NCBI RefSeq assembly: GCF_018449605.1
Contig: NZ_JAAVUW010000006.1
Span: forward strand, 248,001 to 312,000
DNA from: Luteibacter sp. dw_328
GTDB taxonomy: Bacteria; Pseudomonadota; Gammaproteobacteria; Xanthomonadales; Rhodanobacteraceae
Length of the DNA stretch: 64,000 bases
Direction: 5' to 3'
The position numbers and the translations under genes are program-made. The notes beneath the pieces are model-generated. The model was not told where the DNA came from and did not search any database. It worked only from the letters and a program-made list of their open reading frames with translations. Positions within the stretch are counted from its first letter, which is position 1, and each line of letters begins with the position of its first letter. Positions 34,701-41,066 of this stretch are shown here, in pieces.

Positions 34701-37390
34701 GTGCTGTCGAAAAGCATCGCGACCAGGTAGGGCTCGGCTTCGCGTTGGCCCTTGCGGTTTTCCATGACGATGAGGCCGGGTCGGAAGCTGCGAGTGAAGA
34801 GCTTCCGCTCGGGCATGTCCGCAGCCGACAACGGATCGGTACTCGACGAGGGCGCGGGGTTCGGTCGCGTGCCGTCATCCATGTACCCATCGAGCTTCAG
34901 GAGGGTGTTCGATGCACTCCAGTTGTCATTGGTATCCAGGTAGCTGTAGCAGACGCGTAACGCGTAGTACGGACTGACCTTGGTCTCGTTGTCGAAGGAG
35001 AGTGCGGTGCTGTCTCGCTCCACCCAGACGATATATTTTCTGCCGTCGACGATGAGTGGCCGAATCGTCTCGATGCTGTCCCGGGAATCGTCTTCGTCGT
35101 AGCGAGCGACGGTCAATGCGGTTGTCGCGGCGCGGACGGCTTTCATGTCGGCGGCGGCGATGGCTGCGGCGGCGTCGGCCGCCGCTTGGGCAGCCGCCCT
35201 GTCGGTAGCGATGTCGACAGCATTGAGGAGTTCTTTGGCCGTTTTCTTGCTTTCGTTGCTCTTTTCGATTTCGTCTGTCAGCGCCTTTTCGATCGTCCCC
35301 AAGGATGGTCTCGGTATCCTGGTTTGTGTCAGTGTCCCGTTGATCGGCAAGTCGATCTTCTTCCAGCCGCTCCAGGCGAGCATGCCGGTTTGATTGTCGT
35401 TCGCCTTGACGTTCATCCGACCGGATTGCCAGAAATAGTCGTAAGGCTCGATGTTCCTGCGGCCGATCAGGTTGAGTTCGTCCTCGGCCGGGTTGGTGCC
35501 GTCGTGATAGGCGGAAATCACCTGAATGTTGCTGACCTGCTCGAAATCGGCGAGGTATCTCAGCAAGGTGGTGTCGATGTCGGTGGGGCGCGCCTGGCCC
35601 TGGGCCAGTTGTGTCTCCAGATCGAAGAAGGCGCTGGTCTTGTGCTCGCGGTTTGCCGGGTGGATGTGGTTTTCCGGGTAGGCCCTGCGTTCCCTGTCTC
35701 GTCGCCAGTCGACGTAGCGGGCGCGACGGGCACTCCACTGCTGGCGTTCTTCCTCGGAATCCACCCGCGGGTCCAGGTGCTTTTCGAGGCCGCTGAGTAA
35801 CCGGTGGATATACAACTGGAGGCTGTCGATGGCTGCGGCCAGTCGTGTCGTTTCGGGTTCGGGACCAACTTCCAGATCGGTCAACAGCCAAGTTGAAAGT
35901 TCATTCTTATTGGCGAACTTCCTGCCGTCCGTGTCGCTTGCCCGCCCCAGGAGCCAGGCGATCATGGCATCGCACCACGCCCGGTTGTGCATCCCCACGA
36001 TGACGTTCCGCTCGGAGGCTTCGCACGTGGCAAGTAGCAAGTGTCCGGCGGCCTCCATGTCGGCGGTAGCACTTTCCGGTTCAAGACGCGCCAGCGCGAG
36101 CAAGGCGTCGACGGATATCGTCGTGCGTTCGGCGAGCGCTTGCAGGCGAAGCAACCACGCGATGTGACTGCTGGTGGTCAGGCGGCCTGCCGTTCCATCG
36201 GCAAGCCTGCCTGCCACGGCCGTCACGACGGATTTGTCGCTGCGCAGGAGTTCGGCCACGCGCGCTGCGGACTCGCCTTTAATGGTGTCGGGGGCTGTCG
36301 CAAGGTAAGCGAGTAGCGCGTCGCGTGCCAATTCGTTCTCGATGCCGGAGCGTGCGGCGACGGCGCTTATCGTCGCGTTCCATTCGGCAAGGCGATGAGC
36401 GAGGATCAGGCCGACCTCCTGGATATCCGACTCGCTCAGGTCGAAGCGCTCGCGATGGGTGCGGATCGCATCGATCGTTGGCGCATCGACGGCCAGCAGC
36501 GCGACCAGTGGCGCCCGCTGGCGCAGCGTCTTCAGCCACGCCGAGGCGCTTTCGTCGGGCGCGTGCCTGTTCCTGAGGAGTCCCAGCACTGCTGTGGGTG
36601 TAGCGCCGGCCCATCGGGCCAGGGAGGCTCGCACGAGTGGGTCATCGACCTCGGGAAGCAAGGACTCGAGGATGGTCTCCAACAGGTTACGCTGGCCTTC
36701 GAGCAACTCGGTAAGTCGTTGCTTGACGCGCGCTCGGGTTCGCTCGAACTTCTGCCTGGTGGCTACCCGGCGACCGGCTGTCGTATCCATCGACGGTTTG
36801 AGCGCGGTATCGATCATCATGTCCAACGTGTCGCCGTCCAGGTCGAACACGGTTTCCTTGAACACCCCGCCGCTGTCGATCAGTGACGACAGCAGTTCGG
36901 TCGGGGAACGTTTGGCGTCCTTTGCAAAGGGCATTTCAAGGAACGTGTCTTGCAGGCGGTCGTCAGTCGCGGCGTGCTTCAGCAGGGGGAGCTCTGGAAT
37001 GCGGCGGACCAGGTCGGTCGCTCGCGTCCCTTGATCGCCGAGCACGGTGGTGAGCGTCATGGCGTCGAGGCGGTGACGACGAAGCCATTCGGAGAGGTTC
37101 ATCAGCGTGACGATCGCATCGATGATATCCGGCGCATTCTCTGTATCACCGCGGGCGAGCTTGGCTTCCCCGGCGAGCTGCGCAAACAGGGTGGGCTGCG
37201 CCTGCTTGAACAGACGCAGCAGCGCCAGGCCTCTCGTCTCGTCGAGGCCAAGCCAGCGTGGCACCACGACGAGGCGTGGCAGGCGGACACGAATGACAGG
37301 CTGCGGACGGGCTCGCGAATGTTCCTCGCCTTGGTTACCCATCCAACCATGGTGGAGAGGGTGTCGATACCGACAGCCATGCCTGCGCAA
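28772..37390 (-). CDS. Tc toxin A-like protein, main part, with extra duplicated C-terminal module
   Basis: A frame of 2,872 codons; meaningful homology starts near base 37300, where it should join the N-terminal frame. The first residues of this frame are out-of-frame sequence. Using joined numbering (about 3,300 residues): a helical shell to about 1,040; a neuraminidase-like domain (IQVISAYHDG, EPYDYFWQSGRM, AWSGWKKIDLPI) interrupted by an Ala-rich insert (about 1,120-1,200) before IRPLIVDGRKYIVWVER; FFQVPWLVAWSLREKGHYEE near 1,950; the coiled-coil/channel region with AGTTTAAFGIALQLARLVPI near 2,250; the TcB-binding domain (DFPGHYLRQIRYLAVVLVP near 2,500, GMFEGAGAVSSWKLDLL near 2,620). Normal TcA proteins end about here. 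A further 590 residues follow: module 1 (about 2,708-2,975), a Pro/Lys linker, module 2 (about 3,036-3,298). Confidence 0.85.
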   Translation of the reverse strand: MRRHGCRYRHPLHHGWMGNQGEEHSRARPQPVIRVRLPRLVVVPRWLGLDETRGLALLRLFKQAQPTLFAQLAGEAKLARGDTENAPDIIDAIVTLMNLSEWLRRHRLDAMTLTTVLGDQGTRATDLVRRIPELPLLKHAATDDRLQDTFLEMPFAKDAKRSPTELLSSLIDSGGVFKETVFDLDGDTLDMMIDTALKPSMDTTAGRRVATRQKFERTRARVKQRLTELLEGQRNLLETILESLLPEVDDPLVRASLARWAGATPTAVLGLLRNRHAPDESASAWLKTLRQRAPLVALLAVDAPTIDAIRTHRERFDLSESDIQEVGLILAHRLAEWNATISAVAARSGIENELARDALLAYLATAPDTIKGESAARVAELLRSDKSVVTAVAGRLADGTAGRLTTSSHIAWLLRLQALAERTTISVDALLALARLEPESATADMEAAGHLLLATCEASERNVIVGMHNRAWCDAMIAWLLGRASDTDGRKFANKNELSTWLLTDLEVGPEPETTRLAAAIDSLQLYIHRLLSGLEKHLDPRVDSEEERQQWSARRARYVDWRRDRERRAYPENHIHPANREHKTSAFFDLETQLAQGQARPTDIDTTLLRYLADFEQVSNIQVISAYHDGTNPAEDELNLIGRRNIEPYDYFWQSGRMNVKANDNQTGMLAWSGWKKIDLPINGTLTQTRIPRPSLGTIEKALTDEIEKSNESKKTAKELLNAVDIATDRAAAQAAADAAAAIAAADMKAVRAATTALTVARYDEDDSRDSIETIRPLIVDGRKYIVWVERDSTALSFDNETKVSPYYALRVCYSYLDTNDNWSASNTLLKLDGYMDDGTRPNPAPSSSTDPLSAADMPERKLFTRSFRPGLIVMENRKGQREAEPYLVAMLFDSTKQTIPDEAKDWTAKKDYYLAVRDLLLIDEKHLDGEKAGGELEKRLVRNWYSLFRDPRVVQHPYIGAKYELKTNGDQVSKPDDTRVKALADKLLMKGPESAGLSASLTADGKQIEITGIFDDVWLPKQGSRKPVETINDIELISIDYVIRVRKFVEYEAQGPRVKKDFGVVAEYALKSHIAPDSWDSTKIHFDSIDIKIIHESTFGKLAKDREATAIGYIEEIIPGLDVEAKSLEIRTTLLDLLESRALPLVTSLVEADGSGVSTLHIGTYAGASPVGPDLDIPCTLSGAPQQDDPISVKAELIRVGNAQSPATSASDSVDLESLKKRYPTVPSEALDTLHALATTNQAALGAWLPLLTDTWRIPASDYYQALRDEEIEFGTSDKSALSGELPFLQATHATHRKALHKAFIGLMVDQLGASLPETTRAALPAEVRSALVRFAASEQASYRELMTTLDKLVGGSSTDVVIKTVMLDAHTRGTKRIVASIPVNIDETDYTFRLVLSASDDPTTKTVDDAYDEWTRLTAPYALVNLIEAATLSADDLVPTARVRRNRAQAQYLDLDESRQPPIRLNTLFGKQLVARATRSVDAALSIDAQTLPEPALRAGGSGGFVDFRGANGLYFWELFFQVPWLVAWSLREKGHYEEAWHWCRRYLFDPYRGSATKTSAPIPFWNCLPLVYPLDGASDTGAAPELAGYANAIYFRKAIHAFLVDLWRKEGDEQFRRLSPDTLRDANLCYQKALQLIGTLQEPAETRPWAPMKLGSVPRDAFVQPVDRVLLERRALLLGRLENLRHGRTIDGVLIPYLGYGDEDAEDSWSGGRRGSTSGLRLLSLHTMPAYRFREVVAMALSAVERLTDLGRYLFRIYEHEADNALEVEQLKNLVALADFDISLKRRAVETARRERNTLQLSQQATQTRIKYLTGQLAFPRSAIEVAGTTTAAFGIALQLARLVPIGAQGGLKTIPRILGMAVGNADPAGVPQAISDALGATSEASRLLAEDLRVEAAYERRNEEWTHDKAQAEHDLTILASQMEEQTSRAESATIELNEAIMRRNTLRSEYEVQTTGFATASTYTWMLGRLGELFASAYQSAFALCLDAEASYRYETGDFDSQHVRLDAWDGARRGMFAGEALQNDLHIMQGAFLRRHVRRLSIHKTISLKKELGEAAWKTALSDGKLSFHLTEELFDKDFPGHYLRQIRYLAVVLVPTEGSPKVPTPKLNADTEIRAVLTQTSSALLYRPDPMGVESLYDPTKGSAEAVLRDLRGDQQIVLSHASPRPGADPLETIALRNEFADGRYGMFEGAGAVSSWKLDLLDDASIRGQIADIEIRLDYSAAWGGIEFKEKVDDLLASLPGKTTGDVSPPAQTVKEDLATDVPVDATVYPTPRALDARGLNAIDRRDVPNGAALTIAPWPSIRNGQRIWLQCLGTRADGTSVPRSLRGSSKPVTLDEVLQGIEATIPHAYLEELGDYAQVRVVFKASLDGSGASSTATMFPELTLDIPKCSTLRVQMDEVSELESLPDPSLPCDYGYVATSAEEGPTSLSLDGTAKFLNVRLVDTNEEKRIVRCRLSRRVFTEDVHAINTGWDNPSEAKGRDHLNSTRLLAVVRPEHNPNLPFGTYRGLTTVQLMSWAVPGMRARVRESIRLEVNFTYAAPTTPLAPAPKPPPASNPEPAPKPVPSPVPTPKPAVAPKPAPVADPKPPPSGSTANIANLPRPVLAEVLARNALDCRDITNGGKLTVAAWPTIQEGQRIWLRCQGTKQNGSKNDLDLFPSPRTVTKDEVSAGLSVTLPYVYLNGLGTKTELRIVLKVALHGGDDEASAVEFPTLSLDIPRITAQFVDGKKPVLHISPATPGIGSRPGYLAISDDEGPTSLAASPPAPTLLSTTVVDDNGRKYSLKLRGTLTWAGEAAFGINHSAIAKGGAADNSGESVLSIEYLASDNPDLPQGKSYTGQLVLQEVGQTGKVVQSLLVGIGIRR

Positions 37391-38670
37391 AGGCGCTGCA
37401 TCGTCGGATCGCTGCTGGCCTTGCTGAACGGTTTGCCGTCCATGGTGAGCAGTGCGCCGGAACCGGCAAGGTCGCTGCTGCCGGCACCGGGGCGAAACAG
37501 CGTGTCGTAGTGGGAAGTGTCGCGTCCGGTGGCATAAGGAGATATCTCATGCAGGACGGCCGCATAGGCATTCAGGTCCACCCGGCGGCTGTCGCGGAGA
37601 TGACAGTACAAGCCAAGCGCGCGCAAGGCATGGACGTCGATCTGGAAGCCGTCGTCCAGGCGCTGGGCGGCGAAGATGGCCTGGAGCAAACGATCGAGCG
37701 CCGCAAAGGGCAGGCCGGTACCGGCATGTAGTCGGAGCATCGCATCGATGCGATGGATGTGCCCCGTGGTGAGGTTTTCGATGCGTGTGGCTTTGCCTGT
37801 TTCGCGTCCGGAGACCAGTCTTAGCGCGGGCGACTGGCCGTCATTGACGAAGTGCGCACCGAACGTGCTGCTATCGGGGTCCTCATCGGGTTTGCCCTCC
37901 TTGCTGATCGTCACCGAGGTGTGGCTAACGTCGTCCGAAGATCTGGCGACGCCATTGACGGCGAGCAACTGACGCAGGCGTTTGCGGTTGAGGCCAGTCA
38001 ATGACAGGAACGTTACCGAATCGGCGAGGCCGGCGACCGTGCTGTCCGCCGGCCATCCCATCCGCGTCCACAAGGCACGGTCGCTGGTTGCCTGAGTTGC
38101 CTGTAGCGCTCTGAGTTGAGCCGGTGCCAGGCCCGTGCACAGGGTGAGCGCGTTGCGCATCGAGGCGTTGACGATGGTTCGATGGGAGAAGTTGGGGTAG
38201 TCCTCATCGGTCTGGCGCAGCAGCTGCCAGGGATGCTGGCGCTTGCTTCGTAGCACCTGAGCCACCAGGGCCCAGGCGCGATCGAAGGGCAGGTTTGCTG
38301 GTGATGTCGCGGCGGCCAGCACCACCGCTGCGTTCCCATGGCCGCTGTCGGTGGACTTCACCATGGCTTCGAGGTATTCAACCGCCAGAGCCAGGCGGGG
38401 CACGCGCCGGTTCAGTGCCGGCTCGTCCAGAAGTAGGTCGGGTATATCTCGACGTCGGCTTGCCAGAGGGCTCTCGGGCGGCTCGCCGACCTTCGCTTCA
38501 AGCCTGCGTGCGGTGACCAGGAGTGAATCCGCGTACGCGAACGGGCCGAAGCGGCTTTCGAATGCTTCGTCCGGACAGAGGTCGATGCCCTGATCGCCGA
38601 ACAGGCTCGGGTAGTCGGCAGCGAACGTATTGGGTGCCGGCATGGTGGCCAGGGGCGCGGGCTTAGACAT
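37102..38670 (-). CDS. Tc toxin A-like protein, N-terminal VRP1-like part (separated by frameshift)
   Basis: Starts at ATG 38670 (MSKPAPLATMPAPN) with AAAGGA six bases upstream; the longer frame to 38733 lacks a ribosome site and runs through an inverted repeat. The first 457 codons resemble the VRP1 (Salmonella virulence plasmid 28 kDa) region at the N-terminus of TcA proteins: helical, with LVTARRLEAKV, LALAVEYLEAM, RQTDEDYPNFSHRTIV, FLSLTGLNRKRLRQLL and TGLPFAALDRLLQAIF. After WVTKARNIREPVRSLS the frame loses sense and ends about 65 codons later. A -1 shift near 37285-37310 continues into the main frame. Either a one-base deletion or sequencing error, or a split gene; no slippery heptamer was seen. 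Confidence 0.8.
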   Translation of the reverse strand: MSKPAPLATMPAPNTFAADYPSLFGDQGIDLCPDEAFESRFGPFAYADSLLVTARRLEAKVGEPPESPLASRRRDIPDLLLDEPALNRRVPRLALAVEYLEAMVKSTDSGHGNAAVVLAAATSPANLPFDRAWALVAQVLRSKRQHPWQLLRQTDEDYPNFSHRTIVNASMRNALTLCTGLAPAQLRALQATQATSDRALWTRMGWPADSTVAGLADSVTFLSLTGLNRKRLRQLLAVNGVARSSDDVSHTSVTISKEGKPDEDPDSSTFGAHFVNDGQSPALRLVSGRETGKATRIENLTTGHIHRIDAMLRLHAGTGLPFAALDRLLQAIFAAQRLDDGFQIDVHALRALGLYCHLRDSRRVDLNAYAAVLHEISPYATGRDTSHYDTLFRPGAGSSDLAGSGALLTMDGKPFSKASSDPTMQRLCAGMAVGIDTLSTMVGWVTKARNIREPVRSLSFVSACHASSWCHAGLASTRREAWRCCVCSSRRSPPCLRSSPGKPSSPAVIQRMRRISSMRSSR

Positions 38671-38704
38671 GGCGAATCCTTTCGCTTTGTACCAGGTAGG
38701 CTTC

Positions 38705-38735
38705 GCATGACCGACCATGGACGGGTCGGTCATGC
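38705..38735. promoter_or_regulatory. Perfect 12-bp inverted repeat before the Tc-A-like gene
   Basis: GCATGACCGACC and GGTCGGTCATGC flank a 7-base loop, 35 bases upstream of the Tc-A-like start and 20 bases after the stop of the 85-residue gene. It may be an operator, an attenuator or a processing stem. No T-run follows. Confidence 0.6.
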
Positions 38736-38754
38736 GGTTGACGTACGTCCCAGG

Positions 38755-39012
38755 CTAACCTTGCGTTTTATTCTGGAAGATGTAGTTGGCAGCTTCCCTG
38801 ATTGTCCCCAGAGTCGTTATCTTGGCAGGCCACGACAGGTCGTAAACCTGCTTGAGCTTGGTCGCAATGTTCTCGAGTGCCTTGCTGTCGCTCGGACAGA
38901 CATCCAGCTGCATATCGGCTGTGACGACATGGCCGCATTTCTCGTCTTCGTCAATCGCTGAGGCATACTTAAGAATTCTGGCTAGAATTTCTTGTTCGCT
39001 ATCACCACTCAT
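38755..39012 (-). CDS. 85-residue small protein with weak acyl-carrier-like pattern
   Basis: ATG 39012 is preceded by AAAGGAG at eight bases. The protein is acidic and helical. From EQEILARILKYAS through SDSKALENIATKLKQVYD to ITTLGTIREAANYI it follows the helix layout of acyl carrier proteins, including a DS at the place of the DSL motif and the ITT-G/A..YI ending. This is a pattern impression, not an assignment. It precedes the Tc-A-like gene on the same strand with 84 bases between, and shares upstream DNA with the 101-residue gene, suggesting they are duplicated paralogues. Confidence 0.65.
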   Translation of the reverse strand: MSGDSEQEILARILKYASAIDEDEKCGHVVTADMQLDVCPSDSKALENIATKLKQVYDLSWPAKITTLGTIREAANYIFQNKTQG

Positions 39013-39124
39013 GGGTGTTGCTCCTTTGAAATGTGGATGACTTCCGTCTCGAGGGGCTCATCGTGGGAGGAGCCCATCTCAAGTTTGTCGTGCGCTCAAC
39101 ATCCGACGCCATACCCCCTTGGTT

Positions 39125-39222
39125 GTAGGTGCGATTGGGGAAATTGAGCGCTTGCTTCTACTTGTCATCCAGTTGCCGATTCAGCGCCCACGACAGCGCG
39201 CAACCTCGATTGCCGGCTTGCC
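39125..39222 (-). repeat. Degraded copy of the ctp 3' end
   Basis: This stretch matches the end of the ctp gene and its downstream DNA (39664-39786). Shared blocks are GTAGGTGC, TACTTG, TGCCGATTCAGCGCC and the CGACA-GCG ... CCTCGAT-GCC ... GCTTGCC region, in the same order; the copy lacks about 24 bases. Read leftward it still encodes GKPAIE and WALNRQLDDK-stop, against GKLAIE and MALNRQAVGK-stop in ctp. It lies between the 101- and 85-residue genes. Confidence 0.8.
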
Positions 39223-39258
39223 TGAAACCAGTAGATGGGATGTCAGCGGCCCGGATTA

Positions 39259-39564
39259 CTAGGGCAATGTCTTTGTCTTTGCGGGGTCGATGCCCCAGCT
39301 TAGAAGCGGTGAGTCCGAGCGTTCTGCGATATAGGTAGCCACGGCGTCGAGGCCTTCGGCAACCAGTTTCTTTGCATCGCTGGGGACTTCGACACCGTAC
39401 TTGGCACAGATGTCGATAGCGGCCTCACTCGCCTCTGCCGATGAGCACGGCTCGGTGATCTTTGCCCAGTTGTCTTCCGAGACGGTTTTCTTGATGCTCT
39501 TCTTTGCGTAGTAAGCATTTGTCAGCTTGACGATGTCAGTCTTGAGAGCAGTATTGGCGGCCAT
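39259..39564 (-). CDS. 101-residue small protein, probable paralogue of the 85-residue protein
   Basis: ATG 39564 is preceded by AAGGA at eight bases. The sequence is helical and Lys/Ala-rich at the N-terminus (ALKTDIVKLTNAYYAKKSIKK), then PCSSAEASEAAIDICAKYG, VEVPSDAKKL and LDAVATYIAERS, which aligns loosely with the C-terminal half of the 85-residue neighbour (CPSDSKALENIATKLKQVYD ... REAANYIFQ). It lacks a Ser at the carrier position. The tail SPLLSWGIDPAKTKTLP is unique. First gene of the leftward island, starting 130 bases from the ctp stop. Function unknown. Confidence 0.65.
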   Translation of the reverse strand: MAANTALKTDIVKLTNAYYAKKSIKKTVSEDNWAKITEPCSSAEASEAAIDICAKYGVEVPSDAKKLVAEGLDAVATYIAERSDSPLLSWGIDPAKTKTLP

Positions 39565-39696
39565 GGCACGTGTCCTTGTGTCAGAAAGGGATGAGAGGCC
39601 GTCTGTCCGGCTCCCACTCCATGCTGCTCCGGTGGCGCGCTCATCGGCGATATGCCGTTTGTCGTAGGTGCCTCAGGCAATACTCAGCCTGCGACC

Positions 39697-41052
39697 TTAC
39701 TTGCCGACCGCCTGCCGATTCAGCGCCATCCCCTTCAAAACATTCAACGCCTGCGACAACGCGTAATCCTCGATGGCCAGCTTGCCATCATCGTCGGATG
39801 CGTTCTTGTCGTCCTTGGCAGCCTTCTCGTTAACGAGATGATTCGGCAGGTCCGCTTCCGAACCAATCAGCTGCGGCGCCGTGTCGCTCTTGTTCACCGC
39901 AAGATCGGCAAGCGGAATATCCGGCTTGATTCCTTCGGCCTGGATGGATGTACCGTTGGGCGTGTAGTAACGCGCGGTAGTGATCTTGACGGCGTGATCC
40001 TGATCCAGCGGCAGCACGGTCTGCACCACGCCTTTGCCGAAGGTGCGACGGCCCATGATCAGTGCACGATGGTTGTCTTTCAGTGCGCCGGAAACGATCT
40101 CCGCTGCGGAAGCCGTGCCGTTGTCGGTGAGGATCACCATCGGTGCGCCCTTGAGCAGGTCGCCAGGGTGCGCGTCGAAGTTGAGGTTCGCGTCCTGCAG
40201 GCGACCCTTCGTCGTCACGATGACGCCGGAGTCGAGGAACGCGTCGGCCACCGCGACGGCGGTGGTGAGCAGGCCGCCCGGATTCGAGCGGAGGTCGAGA
40301 ACGGCGCCTCGGGGTGCGCCGTTCTTCTTGATGAAGTCGGCGAGCTTCTTGTCCATGTCCGTCGCCGTGTCTTCCTGGAACTGGCTCAGGCGAATATAGA
40401 CGTAGCCCGGATCGAGCTGGCGCACCTTCACGCTGGTGACGGCGATGCGCTCGCGCACCAGCGGCATGTCGATCGGCTTGTCCGACTTCTCATGCAGGAT
40501 GGTGAGGGTGATCTTGCTGCCGGGGTCGCCGCGAAGCTTCTTGAACGCTTCGTCGATGTTCTGGCTGTCGACGACCATGCCATCGACCTTGAGGATCGTG
40601 TCGCCGGGCTTGATGCCGGCGCGAGAGGCGGGCGTGTCGTCGATCGGCGAGACGATCTTCAGGTTGCCGTCCACCTGGAGCACCTCGATGCCGAGGCCGC
40701 CGTACTGACCGGTGGTGTCCTCGTCGAGTTCGTCGAGGCCTTCCTTGTCCAGGTACTCGCTGTGCGGGTCCAGATTCTGCAACATGCCGCTGATCGCGGC
40801 CTTCATGATGGTCTTGTTGTCGAGCTTCTCGACGTACGCCTGGCGCACGATCTGGTAGACCCGCGTGAAGTTGCGGATGTCGTCCAGGTCGACGGTGTCG
40901 TCCGCTTTGGCGGCCACCGCCGCTGCGGATGTCGAGGACGCTGCAGGAGCATCGGGTTGTTTGAGTGGCTTTTGCTGGGCCTGGGCGGCGGGTATCGCCA
41001 CCACGGTGCCGAGGGCAAGCGCGAGGGCGAAACGAAGGGGGTGCTGGCGCAT
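39697..41052 (-). CDS. ctpA: C-terminal processing peptidase (S41 family)
   Basis: A 451-residue periplasmic serine protease. After a signal peptide (LRFALALALGTVVAIPAAQA) and a short linker come the N-terminal helical region (DLDDIRNFTRVYQIVRQAYVE), a PDZ domain (YGGLGIEVLQVDG through ASRAGIKPGDTIL) and the protease core. The Ser of DNGTASAAEIVSG and the Lys of GRRTFGKGVVQT form the Ser/Lys dyad. It degrades or trims proteins at their C-termini, often murein hydrolases. It sits 14 bases downstream of envC on the same strand, a common pairing in division and cell-wall turnover. Its 3' end is duplicated inside the island. Confidence 0.93.
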   Translation of the reverse strand: MRQHPLRFALALALGTVVAIPAAQAQQKPLKQPDAPAASSTSAAAVAAKADDTVDLDDIRNFTRVYQIVRQAYVEKLDNKTIMKAAISGMLQNLDPHSEYLDKEGLDELDEDTTGQYGGLGIEVLQVDGNLKIVSPIDDTPASRAGIKPGDTILKVDGMVVDSQNIDEAFKKLRGDPGSKITLTILHEKSDKPIDMPLVRERIAVTSVKVRQLDPGYVYIRLSQFQEDTATDMDKKLADFIKKNGAPRGAVLDLRSNPGGLLTTAVAVADAFLDSGVIVTTKGRLQDANLNFDAHPGDLLKGAPMVILTDNGTASAAEIVSGALKDNHRALIMGRRTFGKGVVQTVLPLDQDHAVKITTARYYTPNGTSIQAEGIKPDIPLADLAVNKSDTAPQLIGSEADLPNHLVNEKAAKDDKNASDDDGKLAIEDYALSQALNVLKGMALNRQAVGK

Positions 41053-41066
41053 GCCTGTCTCCGGGG

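Noticed and set aside
37285-37310. Programmed -1 frameshifting in the Tc-A-like gene
   Set aside because: No slippery heptamer or stimulatory stem was seen at the junction, so error or mutation is more likely; left as an open question in the findings.
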